Below are positions 8,234-16,452 of a stretch of 64,000 bases of DNA, piece by piece (positions within the stretch are counted from its first letter, which is position 1; the number at the start of each line of letters is the position of its first letter). Source of the DNA: Verrucomicrobiota bacterium (GTDB lineage Bacteria > Verrucomicrobiota > Verrucomicrobiia > JADLBR01). Made by a program: the position numbers and the translations under genes. The stretch is from assembly GCA_029560585.1 (NCBI GenBank), contig JAKQKQ010000005.1, positions 81,982 through 145,981 on the forward strand, written 5' to 3'. The notes below the pieces were generated by a model, which was not told where the DNA came from, ran no database searches, and saw only the letters and a program-made list of their open reading frames with translations.

Positions 8234-8785
8234 ATGTACATCGAATGCCTCCAGCGCCATCTGGCAGTGTGCGCCATGCGCGACCTGCCCCAAATTGCCA
8301 AACGCGACCCGAAGTTCTGGAACGTGGTTTCGCTCTTGGGGCCCGAGGCGCCCACCCCAGCGCGACTCGGGTTTCGCGACCAGCATCGGGCGTTTTTAAA
8401 CGATGTTCGAGCCACGGCTGCCGGCACCGAGATGGACTTGCGGATTGTCGACGAGAACACCATGCGGGGCATCCTGGAATTTGTGGACGAGAGACAGGGA
8501 CAACCGATCCTGGTTCATTGTGTGGCCGGGATCTCAAGAAGCCCCGCTGCGGCTTTGGTGTTCATCCTTCGCGGCCTGGTGGCCGCCGGTGCCGAGAGCC
8601 CGGCAGAAATGGGCATCGACACCCTGTTGCAGATCAGGCCTCAGGCGCGCCCCAACCCGCTGGTGCTTCGGGCCGGCCTGCTTTGTTTTCTCCCCCAAAC
8701 CGAAGCGGACGGCCTGCTATCGGAGGTCATGGCCGATCCGCGCATGACCCGCGACAAGCGCAGAGAGGGATTTGACGAAGAATGA
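8234..8785 (+). CDS. Dual-specificity (tyrosine) protein phosphatase-like protein
   Basis: 183 residues. The signature HCVAGISRS (His95, Cys96, Arg102) is the CX5R P-loop of cysteine-dependent phosphatases, with nucleophile Cys96 and phosphate-binding Arg102. ILVHC before it and the helix SPAAALVFIL after it match the dual-specificity phosphatase fold. ATG 8234 is chosen because AAGGAAGGA lies upstream and because the longer frame starts inside the previous gene. It has no signal peptide. It ends the core of the island operon. It may dephosphorylate an island protein or, if translocated, a target protein; RNA-phosphatase activity is also known in this superfamily. Confidence 0.8.
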   Translation: MYIECLQRHLAVCAMRDLPQIAKRDPKFWNVVSLLGPEAPTPARLGFRDQHRAFLNDVRATAAGTEMDLRIVDENTMRGILEFVDERQGQPILVHCVAGISRSPAAALVFILRGLVAAGAESPAEMGIDTLLQIRPQARPNPLVLRAGLLCFLPQTEADGLLSEVMADPRMTRDKRREGFDEE

Positions 8786-8819
8786 ACCACCCCCGTTCCC
8801 AATCGAATCGAGGCAAACC

Positions 8820-9113
8820 ATGAAAAGCTCCAAAGACTATTTCGGAACCTACGCGCCAGGCGACCGCCCACCCGCGGACCTGCTGCTTGAACCCTTGGAG
8901 GATCCGCCTTCAATCGGGAGGATCTACTGTCAGCAGTGCGGCATGATATTCGAATTTCGTCCGGAACACCTGGAGCCACTGGTGATGATTAGCAATGCTT
9001 TTTCCAAGAATGCCTTCAACATCGAGGACTTCGACGGACGAAAGCATTTCTTCATTGCGAAAGGGTGTTTGGCGTGCGCTGAAAACCCAATCTTCATCAT
9101 TCAAGAAATATAG
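8820..9113 (+). CDS. Small zinc-ribbon-like protein
   Basis: 97 residues from ATG 8820, which has GAGG six bases upstream; a TTG at 8772 would overlap the phosphatase gene. Two Cys pairs, CQQC and CLAC, about 50 residues apart (FEFRPEHLEPLVMIS and FDGRKHFFIAKG between them) suggest a zinc-binding fold. Family not recognised. It is the last gene of the plus-strand island operon and lies just before the AT-rich tract. Confidence 0.6.
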   Translation: MKSSKDYFGTYAPGDRPPADLLLEPLEDPPSIGRIYCQQCGMIFEFRPEHLEPLVMISNAFSKNAFNIEDFDGRKHFFIAKGCLACAENPIFIIQEI

Positions 9114-9224
9114 GACAGGTTCTTAGCCCAACGAGAGTTTTCATGAGCAACGTGACACGGCCCCATGACTGGGAGTGCGAGTGGTGACGTGGGCGAATCC
9201 CCATGAAATAGAAGGACTGTTTCT

Positions 9225-9310
9225 GATAGATGTTCTGAAAAACGAATATTTTATCTAGCAATGTAACGTATATTATTGGATACGAATATATTACGATATA
9301 CGATAAACTG
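9225..9310. other. AT-rich tract at the right end of the island
   Basis: A stretch rich in TAT/ATA steps (TAACGTATATTATTGG, then ATATATTACGATATACG), very unlike the G+C-rich surroundings. It contains short imperfect inverted ATAT-rich segments but no clear gene. It separates the island operon from the first chromosomal repeat and may mark an integration boundary or a transcription end. Confidence 0.4.
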
Positions 9311-9520
9311 AATTTTCGAGTCAGCGCCAGCCCCGGCGCGCCGGGGCGGCGCCGGCCAGAGTCGTCCACGCGCCGGATTATTCATGATGTAACTTCTGGG
9401 GGCGGAGCCGTTTTGGACCGCGGTGGCAGAGCGAAGCGACGACACCGCTTTTGCCTCTGGCGGAGCCGAAGCCGATGGTTCCGGCTCGCGCTTCGCGCGC
9501 TGCCACCGCAGTCCAAAGCC
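9311..9520. repeat. Composite intergenic repeat (modules C1 and B1)
   Basis: Module C1 (9311-9410) starts AATTTTCGAGTCAGCGCC, contains the palindrome CCCCGGCGCGCCGGGG and runs to TTCTGGGGGCGG. Module B1 (9411-9518) is an imperfect inverted repeat that begins TTTTGGACCGCGGTGGC and ends GCCACCGCAGTCCAAAGC. Near-identical C plus B copies recur at 39586-39785 and 63800-64000. The open frames it generates (DCGG, PPQSK) are not genes. 9521-9584 is unannotated flank. Confidence 0.8.
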
Positions 9521-9584
9521 CTCCCGGCCTGGATCCTGGATCGGGGCACGCGCCGCGCCCGCGAACAGCGCCCGAAGGTTCTGG

Positions 9585-12500
9585 CTAGCGAGTCCGCCCG
9601 AAGCCCTTCCAATGCGACGGTGGTCGCTCGCGGAAGCCGGGGGCCTCGACGATGGGCCAAGTGGCGCGGAGGGGGTCGGCGTATGGGCCGATGTGATCGA
9701 TGGGGATGGGTTGGAAGCCGATGGTTGCCGCGGGTGAACCGGGTTTGAGGTGATAGTCATCTTTGGCGGGATCGACGAACATCGGATCGGCGACGATGGA
9801 ATTCCGATCGAAGCCGTTCTTTTTCCACGACTCCCACTCGTCGAGGGCCTCGACTTCGTGGAGCGCGATCTCGTCAAACCAGGCCGTTCCGGGTTCCCCG
9901 CTGACCTCGAGGCGGACGCGGAGCGATTTCATCTGCGGCTTGTAGTCTTTGTCGGTTGTGGCGGGCATGCGGAAGACCAGTTCGGTCTCCTTCCAGTCCG
10001 CGGGGGCCTGCGCGGGCGCGGCCTTAATCCAGAAATAGACGTTGGCGACGTAGGACTGTCCCGCGATCGTGGCCTTGGTATTCGGATTGCTGGTCTTGAT
10101 CCTCGCGGTGATGCGGTACCCCTGGCCGGGTTTGGAGGGGATGTCGTCGCCCACGATGATCGGCGTGATGATTTTTCCTTTGGGATCCTTGGTTTCGCCG
10201 CGGTCGATTCGAAGCGCGCGCCTGCCGCCGCAGCCGGGCTCGGCTTTGCCGATCGCCGGTGGGGCGGGGTTGGGGTGCTGTTGCCAACGCCACTTCAGGG
10301 GCATCTTGCCCTCGCTGCCCTCCTCGAATCCTGGATTGGGAACGAGGTTGTCCGAGAGCGTCTTGCCGCAGGCGAACTGGCCGGTCTTGATCGGCATGCC
10401 GCCGTGCCAGACAAGGTTGCTGTCGGAGGCGTTGTGTTCGAATGAGAAGTTGCGGACCTTGAACAGCGCGGCATCGGGATCGTTGTAGCAGATGATGTTT
10501 CGGGCGAAGACATCGCCGGCCATGGTCGTGCCATCGGGCAGGCCCGCGTCCTTCGGGTGGAGATCCATGTGGCGCATGTGCCTCCATGCCGGTTGGCCCG
10601 CGACGGACTCGTAGCCCTTGACCATCTGCTGGAAGTGCTCCTCCCATCGCCCGCCGGTGGATTGCCAGCCGCTGCACTCGATCTGTTGCTGGGTGCCATC
10701 GATGAAGATGTTGTTCTCGATGTGGCTGTCGCGTGCGTTGTGCAGGTGGACGAGCGCGCGGACGCAACGGGCGACGATGTTACCGATCACGTCGACGCCG
10801 CCGGTGTTGTCGTCGTGATACACGCCCCAGGCGTAATGGGGCGACTCGTAATGTCCGTCCTCCTGGCCGAATCCGATGACATCGGTGATAAAATTGTGGC
10901 GGATGATCGAGCCACGGGAGGAGATCCAGTCGCGGCCGCCGGTGTAGAATGCGCCGGTGTCGGCGGTCTCCAGGCAGAGGTGGCGGACACGGTTGTATTC
11001 GATGGCCAGGTTGTTGCCGGAGTACTGGACCGCGAAGCGCGGCATGTCGTGCATGAGGTTGTGGGCGGCGCGGAGACCGACGCCCGTCAGGGACACTCCG
11101 ACGCCCTGCTTGTAATACACGCCGACGTGATGGATGTAGTTGTTTTCGGCGCGGTGATTGGCGGGGGTCAGGGTGCCGCGGTCGCCGCCGGAGAGACCGA
11201 TCCCATTGCGGCCGATGTCGTGGATGTCATTGCCGGCGGCAGCGCAATCGGCGCCTCTCGAGATCGCGATGGCGCTGCCGTTATAATCACCGACGTTGCG
11301 GATCGTGCAGGCCGCGATCAGGCAGCGGGTGGAATCCTTGATGGCGACGGCGTTGCCTTCGGCGCATTCGAGCGTGAGCCCCAGCAGGGTGATGTGCGAT
11401 GCGTCGGGACCGATGGCGACGAGGTCGCGGACCATCGGCGCGATGACCGCATCTTGGCCGAGGGGCCTGGGCGGCCAAAAATAGAGAGCGGCCTTTGCCT
11501 CGTCGAGGTACCACTCGCCGGGGGCATCAAGTTCCTCTCGCGTGCCCTGAAAGTAATAGCGGTCGTTGGGCCGGATGGGATAAGAGCAGTCGGATTTCAG
11601 CGTGACGGTGCGGGCCTTGGGGTCGACCGATTCCACCCGAACGATGTTGTTCCACCAATTGTAGCGTGGGAATACCATGATCTCGCCGTCCTGGGGCCTG
11701 GCCCACTTGCGCGCATCGGCCTCTTTGTAGTGGAGGGTCCGTCGGCTCTCTCCGTCGATGTCCTTGTACATTGGGATGGGCGCCCCATCGGCGTAGGCCC
11801 AGCCGCCGGCGATCGGATTGTCGGCATCGTAATTCGGGTATCGCGCCAACGGCTGGCGCCGCCCGTCGAGGAAGAGCTGGCGGAACTTCGCGCCCTTGAG
11901 GCCCTGCGAAGCGAGATCGGCCTTGAGGATTTTCCCTTCGTGCGGCTGAAATCTTGCGATGGGGTGCCCGCCGCTGATGATCGGATGTGCGCCCTCGGAC
12001 GCCCGGTAGGCGACGGGTGCGTCGGCGGTCCCCGAGTCCGCAGCATCCAATTTGAATGTCTGATTCAGGAAATACGTGCCGTCCAAAAGGCACACGGTGG
12101 CGCCTCCCTTGGGCAGGGGACCGGCGCCCTTGATCTTGCGGATCTCATCGCGCGCGCGCTCCAGCGTGGCGAAGGGTCCGTCGGTGCCGCCCGACTGCCG
12201 CCTCGGGCTGCGTCCCGACCACTTGTCGTCGCCACCGGGAGCGACGTATAACGAGATCGCCGGGGTCGCGGCGGGGAGAACGATCGGGGGCGGCTCATCG
12301 GATGGCGCCGCTGCCGCGGGCGAAGGAGGCGTCGTCGGCGCTGGGGCGCCAGGCGCAGCGGCCGGGGCCCCGGCGGGCTTGTCGGTGGGTGGGGTTGGCG
12401 CCGCCTTCCTCGCGGGAAGGGGGGCTCCCGATTCTTGCGCGGGTCTCGCGACCTCGTTCTTTGGCCTCGGATGCTCGCGCTGTGGCGCGGGCGCGGGAAC

Positions 12501-12599
12501 CTCTTTGGTCGGGGGCACCGTTGGGAACTCGGGGCCACAGGCGACCAGACCGAAGGTCAGGGCCACGGCGGCGATGCGGAGGGGAAGAGGACTCTTCAT
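9585..12599 (-). CDS. Beta-helix lipoprotein with C-terminal carbohydrate-binding-like domain
   Basis: 1004 residues. ATG 12599 gives a lipoprotein signal with lipobox LVAC (Cys near residue 21); the longer frame is a shadow of fmt and a repeat. A Pro/Ala-rich linker (about 25-125) tethers the globular part. From about residue 130 it follows the right-handed parallel beta-helix plan of polysaccharide lyases and alginate-epimerase-like proteins (SLYVAPGGDDKWSG entry, then NxI/xNNxI coils at about 400-670). A jelly-roll-like domain follows at about 740-930 (VPNPGFEEGSEG ... GTAWFDEIAL), as in carbohydrate-binding modules. The last 70 residues (IVADPMFVDP) return to the typical beta-helix C terminus. 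Likely a surface-anchored lyase or hydrolase; the substrate is not readable. Confidence 0.75.
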   Translation of the reverse strand: MKSPLPLRIAAVALTFGLVACGPEFPTVPPTKEVPAPAPQREHPRPKNEVARPAQESGAPLPARKAAPTPPTDKPAGAPAAAPGAPAPTTPPSPAAAAPSDEPPPIVLPAATPAISLYVAPGGDDKWSGRSPRRQSGGTDGPFATLERARDEIRKIKGAGPLPKGGATVCLLDGTYFLNQTFKLDAADSGTADAPVAYRASEGAHPIISGGHPIARFQPHEGKILKADLASQGLKGAKFRQLFLDGRRQPLARYPNYDADNPIAGGWAYADGAPIPMYKDIDGESRRTLHYKEADARKWARPQDGEIMVFPRYNWWNNIVRVESVDPKARTVTLKSDCSYPIRPNDRYYFQGTREELDAPGEWYLDEAKAALYFWPPRPLGQDAVIAPMVRDLVAIGPDASHITLLGLTLECAEGNAVAIKDSTRCLIAACTIRNVGDYNGSAIAISRGADCAAAGNDIHDIGRNGIGLSGGDRGTLTPANHRAENNYIHHVGVYYKQGVGVSLTGVGLRAAHNLMHDMPRFAVQYSGNNLAIEYNRVRHLCLETADTGAFYTGGRDWISSRGSIIRHNFITDVIGFGQEDGHYESPHYAWGVYHDDNTGGVDVIGNIVARCVRALVHLHNARDSHIENNIFIDGTQQQIECSGWQSTGGRWEEHFQQMVKGYESVAGQPAWRHMRHMDLHPKDAGLPDGTTMAGDVFARNIICYNDPDAALFKVRNFSFEHNASDSNLVWHGGMPIKTGQFACGKTLSDNLVPNPGFEEGSEGKMPLKWRWQQHPNPAPPAIGKAEPGCGGRRALRIDRGETKDPKGKIITPIIVGDDIPSKPGQGYRITARIKTSNPNTKATIAGQSYVANVYFWIKAAPAQAPADWKETELVFRMPATTDKDYKPQMKSLRVRLEVSGEPGTAWFDEIALHEVEALDEWESWKKNGFDRNSIVADPMFVDPAKDDYHLKPGSPAATIGFQPIPIDHIGPYADPLRATWPIVEAPGFRERPPSHWKGFGRTR

Positions 12600-12629
12600 A
12601 GACGGGCAAAGCCTGACGGCCGCAGCCTC

Positions 12630-12770
12630 AATTTTCGAGCAAGATTCCATGCCCCGGCCACCCGCCCGTCGCCGTGCATTCGGGGCACCACCGGGGGTGA
12701 AAACCAGACGTAGGAGTGCGCTTGCGCGCGATTCGCGCATGGCATCGCCTGCAAGCAGGCTCCTACTGCC
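12630..12770. repeat. REPIN-like repeat A1
   Basis: Core 12710-12766 has outer arms GTAGGAG and GCTCCTAC and inner arms with GCGCTTGCGCGC and GCCTGCAAGCAGGC. This is the layout of two inverted REP sequences of the GTAGGAGC type. A 5' flank (CCATGCCCCGG ... GGGGCACCACCGGGGGTGAAA) is shared with copies A2 and A4. It lies between fmt and the lipoprotein gene. Confidence 0.75.
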
Positions 12771-12823
12771 CACGAATCGGGCTCGCGGCACGGCCGTTCG
12801 CGGGGGGCGAGTCGAGCGATGCC

Positions 12824-13765
12824 TTAACCGAGGATCGTGCCGGTTGGAAGATTGTAGCCGCGCGCGAAATCGGCGGCGTGGATGCGGCGTTTGCCCTCGA
12901 GCTGGACCTCGCGGAGCAAGAGCCCGCCCTTGCCGCAGGCGACGAGGATGCCGTGCTCGTCGGTGCGGAGCACCTCGCCGGGTTTGCCTTGGGCGCAGAA
13001 CGAGTGGATTGTCGAGAAAACCTTCAGCAGGCGCGGGCCCTCTGGGGATGGGATGAAGGTATACGCGCCGGGCCACGGGTTCATCGCGCGGATGTGCCGA
13101 TCGACGCCGCGCTGGGGCTGGTTCCAGAGGATGTGGCCTTCCTCCTTTTTTAGTTTCTTGGCATACGTGGCCTGCGAGGGGTCCTGGGGGATTCGGATGG
13201 CTTTTCGGCTTTCGAGCAAGAACAGTGCTTCATCCAGCGCATCGGGGGCCATGTGGGCGAGGCGGTCGTGGAGTGTCTGTGCGGTATCGTCGAGGCGGAT
13301 GACGGTCTTCTTCTGCAAGAGGATGTCGCCGGTATCCAGTCCCTCGTCCATCCAGATGAGCGTGAGCCCAGAATGTCGGTCGCCAGAACGGATGGCGGCC
13401 TGGATCGGCGCGGCACCGCGATGGCGCGGCAGAAGCGAGGCGTGGATATTGAGGCAGGCTCGCGTCGGGATGCCGAGGACCTCGCGCGAGAGGATCTGGC
13501 CGAAAGCGACAACCACGAAGACATCGGCGCGCAGGTAGCGCAGCTGGGCGATCGCCGCGGGGCGGTTGATGTCCTCTGGCTGAAAGATCTGAAGGTGGTG
13601 GCCGAGGGCGGCGCGTTTCACGGGCGAGGGCTGGGCTTTAAGGCCGCGGCCGGCCGGGCGGTCGGGTTGCGTCACCACGCCTGCCAGCTCGTGCTTGCGA
13701 CTGGCGGCGAGATGTTCCAGCGAGGGGATGCCGATCTCCCCGGTGCCTATGAATACCACGCGCAT
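12824..13765 (-). CDS. fmt: Methionyl-tRNA formyltransferase
   Basis: Transfers a formyl group from 10-formyl-THF to initiator Met-tRNA. 313 residues, the usual length. ATG 13765 gives MRVVFIGTGEIGIPSLEHLA, the standard N terminus; the longer frame adds non-homologous sequence. Catalytic elements are present: Asn107 and His109 in NIHASLLP, HRGAAPIQAAI after it, and Asp144 in GLDTGD. The C-terminal OB-fold-like tRNA-binding domain is present. def, its usual partner, is not adjacent; the gene is flanked on both sides by REPIN-like repeats. Confidence 0.95.
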   Translation of the reverse strand: MRVVFIGTGEIGIPSLEHLAASRKHELAGVVTQPDRPAGRGLKAQPSPVKRAALGHHLQIFQPEDINRPAAIAQLRYLRADVFVVVAFGQILSREVLGIPTRACLNIHASLLPRHRGAAPIQAAIRSGDRHSGLTLIWMDEGLDTGDILLQKKTVIRLDDTAQTLHDRLAHMAPDALDEALFLLESRKAIRIPQDPSQATYAKKLKKEEGHILWNQPQRGVDRHIRAMNPWPGAYTFIPSPEGPRLLKVFSTIHSFCAQGKPGEVLRTDEHGILVACGKGGLLLREVQLEGKRRIHAADFARGYNLPTGTILG

Positions 13766-13950
13766 CGTCTCAATCTCTGTGCGGATCCGCGGGTGCGCGG
13801 ATCCATCACAGATTATGATAGCTGACTTCTCGGGGCGGGGGAAGCCCATCCGTGCGACCGGGGCGGGAAGGAGTCAACCCATGTCAATGAGCGGGAGAAC
13901 CCCTGGCCCGGATATTTCACAGCCTGCCGACTGTGAAATTCCAGACTGGA

Positions 13951-14090
13951 TTCCATGCCCCGGCCGCCCACCCGACGGCGGGCATCCGGGGCACCACCGG
14001 GGATGAAAATGGGACGTAGGAGCGCGCTCGCGCGCGATTCGCGCATGGCATCGCCTGCAAGCAGGCTCCTGCGATTCGGTGTCTGAATTT
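13951..14090. repeat. REPIN-like repeat A2
   Basis: Core 14016-14072 (GTAGGAGCGCGC ... GCAAGCAGGCTCCTGC) with the same CCATGCCCCGG and GGGGCACCACC 5' flank as A1 and A4. The 3' side carries GAATTTTCAAGTCAGCGCC, the joint motif also seen at 9311 and 39589. 13766-13950 shows no gene. Confidence 0.75.
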
Positions 14091-14386
14091 TCAAGTCAGC
14101 GCCGCCCCGATCCAGGGCTCTGCCACCGCACGGATGGGTTTTCCGCCGGGCACGCGGATCCAGGCGCCATCGCCGACCTCGATCCAATCGCGCCCGTCCG
14201 CCTTGACCCTAAACCAGTTGAATTCGGCATCGAGATACTTGGGCGGGTTGTGGCCGTTGCACGGGCGATTGCCGATCGCGATCAGCGGCGTATTCGTGGA
14301 AGTCGTTCCCGTGCCGCACGCCGTCTTTGCCGTACGCCCTGATCAGGGGAATCCAGCGCCACTTGTATCCCCGCTCGTTGTCATAT
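14091..14386 (-). pseudogene. Truncated, frameshifted remnant related to the GH5-like gene at 28096-31623
   Basis: The minus strand first reads ERGYKWRWIPLIRAYGKDGV, matching RGYKWRWIPLVRAFDKEGV of the large enzyme. In another frame it then reads TNTPLIAIGNRP, NGHNPPKYLDAEFNWFRV and DWIEVGDGAWIRVP, matching TPLTAVGNTTYNGRNPPKYL and DAEFNWFKIKAAGGNWIEV near the C terminus of that enzyme. The two segments are over 600 residues apart in the intact protein, so this copy has lost the middle and is frameshifted near 14300. It ends at TGA 14091, at the edge of repeat A2, immediately downstream of the DUF6259-like gene. Confidence 0.7.
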
Positions 14387-14402
14387 CAGGCGGATTCCTT
14401 TG

Positions 14403-16415
14403 TCACGCGTAAACCAGCACCGCGACCGACTGCGGAGGCACCATGTCGCCGGGATGCAGCGGCCCGGTCAACGTCGCGCCCTCGATGAATCGGAGGGACT
14501 GGCGCAATTTCGGGTCTAGCCGATGTTCGTGGGTGGTGAAATTCCACGCGACGATCGCGGCGCGCCCGCCGCCCGTGTAGCCCTTGGCCGCGAACGCCCC
14601 GGCGCCGACGTCGAAGAAATCCTCGTCGACGAACTTCCCGGTCATCAGCAATTCGGGCCAGCGGTCGCGCAGCGCGATCAGTTTTGCCATGTAGGCGCCG
14701 TAGGCCGGGGCCTGCCGCAGGTCGCCACGGCAGCGCCAGATCTCGACGTCGAACCGCCAGCCATAGAGGAAAGCCCAGTTCATGCGCCGGACGTGGTCGG
14801 TCTCGTCGCGGATTTCTCGGGTGCTGTATAGCAATTCGGGAAACGTGTAGCGGAACACCTCCGGCAGCGCCTCGGCGCTCGGCGAGGCACCGAAGTTGGC
14901 CACGTGCACGAAATCGACATGCCGATTGAGGCAATCCGACACGAGTTCGGTGCCGAGCGCGCGATCGGGATGTCCCTTGATCAGCGCCTCGCGCATCGCG
15001 GGGAGATTGGCGTTCTTGCCTGGGCCCTGGGCCATCGCCGGGCCCGCGTGCGGGTGGGACGGATCGAAACACAGATACGGTGTCTGGCCGCCCATCTGGT
15101 CGAAGAAAAGGCAGTCTGGGCCGAACGAGGCCATGTAGCGGCCGATCTCGATGAGGCGCTCGCGCCACTCCGGTGTGGACTGGCACGCGGCGACGAATTC
15201 CCGCGCCCCGAAATTGCGCAGGTACGTGCCGTCGCCGGCGAACTTGTATGCCTCGCGATATTCGCTCCCCTGGGATGTTTTCAGGCAGATGCGCTTGCCG
15301 ATTTTCCGGTAGTACTCGGTATCCACGTCGATGAGGTGGCCATTGGCATAGAGGATCACGCGGCCGCCGCGGCGCTGGATCTCGGCGATCGCATGGCGCA
15401 GTCCAGCCTCGCCCCCGAGGGCGTCGTCGGCCTGATAGTCGGGATAACCGTTGTCCATGCCCCCGCGGAACCAGCCGAACACCATCAGTGTCGTGATGCC
15501 GTAAGGTTTGCCGCCCTCGAAGACGTCGACCAGATCGGCATAGCGGTAGAACACCTCGCCATACTGGTGCTTGAGGATGATGCGCTGCCAGCCGTGCATC
15601 TGATCGATCCACCGAGGGCGGGGCGCCTGGCTCCACCACGCGGCGTCGACCCAGTGTCGGTACGCGCGGGCATCATCGTGCCAGTCGCCCCGGTGCAGCC
15701 GCACCAGCGAGCGGGGCGAGCGCCACGCGCCGCGCTTCAGGAATGGGTACCTCACGAAACCCGCGGACAGGAGCCCCGTGGGCGTGTCGCGCGCGATGTT
15801 GTGACCCGTCGTTTGGAAAGAGTCGTCCAGCGACAGGAACGCGAGCGCCTTGTCGCCGCCGTAGAAACCGAACCAGCCCATCGTCATCTTGCCGCCCGGA
15901 TAGTGGGAGCACGCGAGCACGCGTTTCTGGTCCGGCGCCATGTAGGCGGTGTGATGCCTTGCCACGTACGCGGCGGGATTGCGCGCGCACCGGCCGAATC
16001 CCTCGGGCAGGATCAGGGTGTCATCGGCCGGATCTGGACCAAGGCCGCGGAACGGGCCCACCCACGGAAACCAGAATTCCTCGATGGTCAGGTCGGATCG
16101 GTTGTCCAGATTCGCCTCGCAGGCGAGGCCGTCGGCCTCCAGTGAAAAGCGCAACTCGAGTCGCACGTCGTGCTCGGCCGCGCCATGCCGGATTCTCCCG
16201 TAGCGGGCCACGAGCGCCCGTCCCTCCTCCGTCACGGTGGCCGCCTGATCCTCCTGGGCGATGCCCCACTCGTGCCGCTCGCCGAGGCAGACCATCATGT
16301 CAAACAGCCCGCGCTCGCCCGACAGGGTTGGCGCCTCACCGGTGAACCCGAGTTCGAACTTTCGCCCGTCGGGCGACAGTGAGAAGAAGGTGTTCCCATT
16401 TTCAATTCGGTTCAT
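14403..16415 (-). CDS. DUF6259-like glycoside-hydrolase-type protein (paralogue 1)
   Basis: 670 residues, no signal peptide visible. The N-terminal 230 residues are beta-rich, like the super-sandwich domain before GH31/GH36-type barrels. The barrel then carries MHGWQRIILKHQYGEVFYRY (about 271), FGWFRGGMDNGYPDY (about 320), LFFDQMGG (about 436) and ALGTELVSD (about 490). These segments align with the paralogue at 20414-22714. Acid residues in DQMGG and GTE are candidate catalytic residues. GGAGG stands nine bases before ATG 16415. It is the last gene of the leftward glycosidase run. An intracellular glycan-processing hydrolase is likely; the sugar is unknown. Confidence 0.7.
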   Translation of the reverse strand: MNRIENGNTFFSLSPDGRKFELGFTGEAPTLSGERGLFDMMVCLGERHEWGIAQEDQAATVTEEGRALVARYGRIRHGAAEHDVRLELRFSLEADGLACEANLDNRSDLTIEEFWFPWVGPFRGLGPDPADDTLILPEGFGRCARNPAAYVARHHTAYMAPDQKRVLACSHYPGGKMTMGWFGFYGGDKALAFLSLDDSFQTTGHNIARDTPTGLLSAGFVRYPFLKRGAWRSPRSLVRLHRGDWHDDARAYRHWVDAAWWSQAPRPRWIDQMHGWQRIILKHQYGEVFYRYADLVDVFEGGKPYGITTLMVFGWFRGGMDNGYPDYQADDALGGEAGLRHAIAEIQRRGGRVILYANGHLIDVDTEYYRKIGKRICLKTSQGSEYREAYKFAGDGTYLRNFGAREFVAACQSTPEWRERLIEIGRYMASFGPDCLFFDQMGGQTPYLCFDPSHPHAGPAMAQGPGKNANLPAMREALIKGHPDRALGTELVSDCLNRHVDFVHVANFGASPSAEALPEVFRYTFPELLYSTREIRDETDHVRRMNWAFLYGWRFDVEIWRCRGDLRQAPAYGAYMAKLIALRDRWPELLMTGKFVDEDFFDVGAGAFAAKGYTGGGRAAIVAWNFTTHEHRLDPKLRQSLRFIEGATLTGPLHPGDMVPPQSVAVLVYA

Positions 16416-16452
16416 GACGATGTTCCTCCGAATTCGATCCTCGCCGCGGGGC

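Noticed and set aside
10557..12251. Long plus-strand open frame (over 560 codons) opposite the beta-helix lipoprotein
   Set aside because: It is the mirror of a high-G+C gene in the opposite strand, with Val/Asp/Gly-heavy composition and no domain. Similar mirrors opposite the 14403, 16453, 18735, 40741 and 42083 genes were also dropped.
12600..13076. N-terminal extension of the beta-helix protein frame upstream of ATG 12599
   Set aside because: It reads through repeat A1 and the antisense of fmt; the lipoprotein signal at 12599 gives a natural start.
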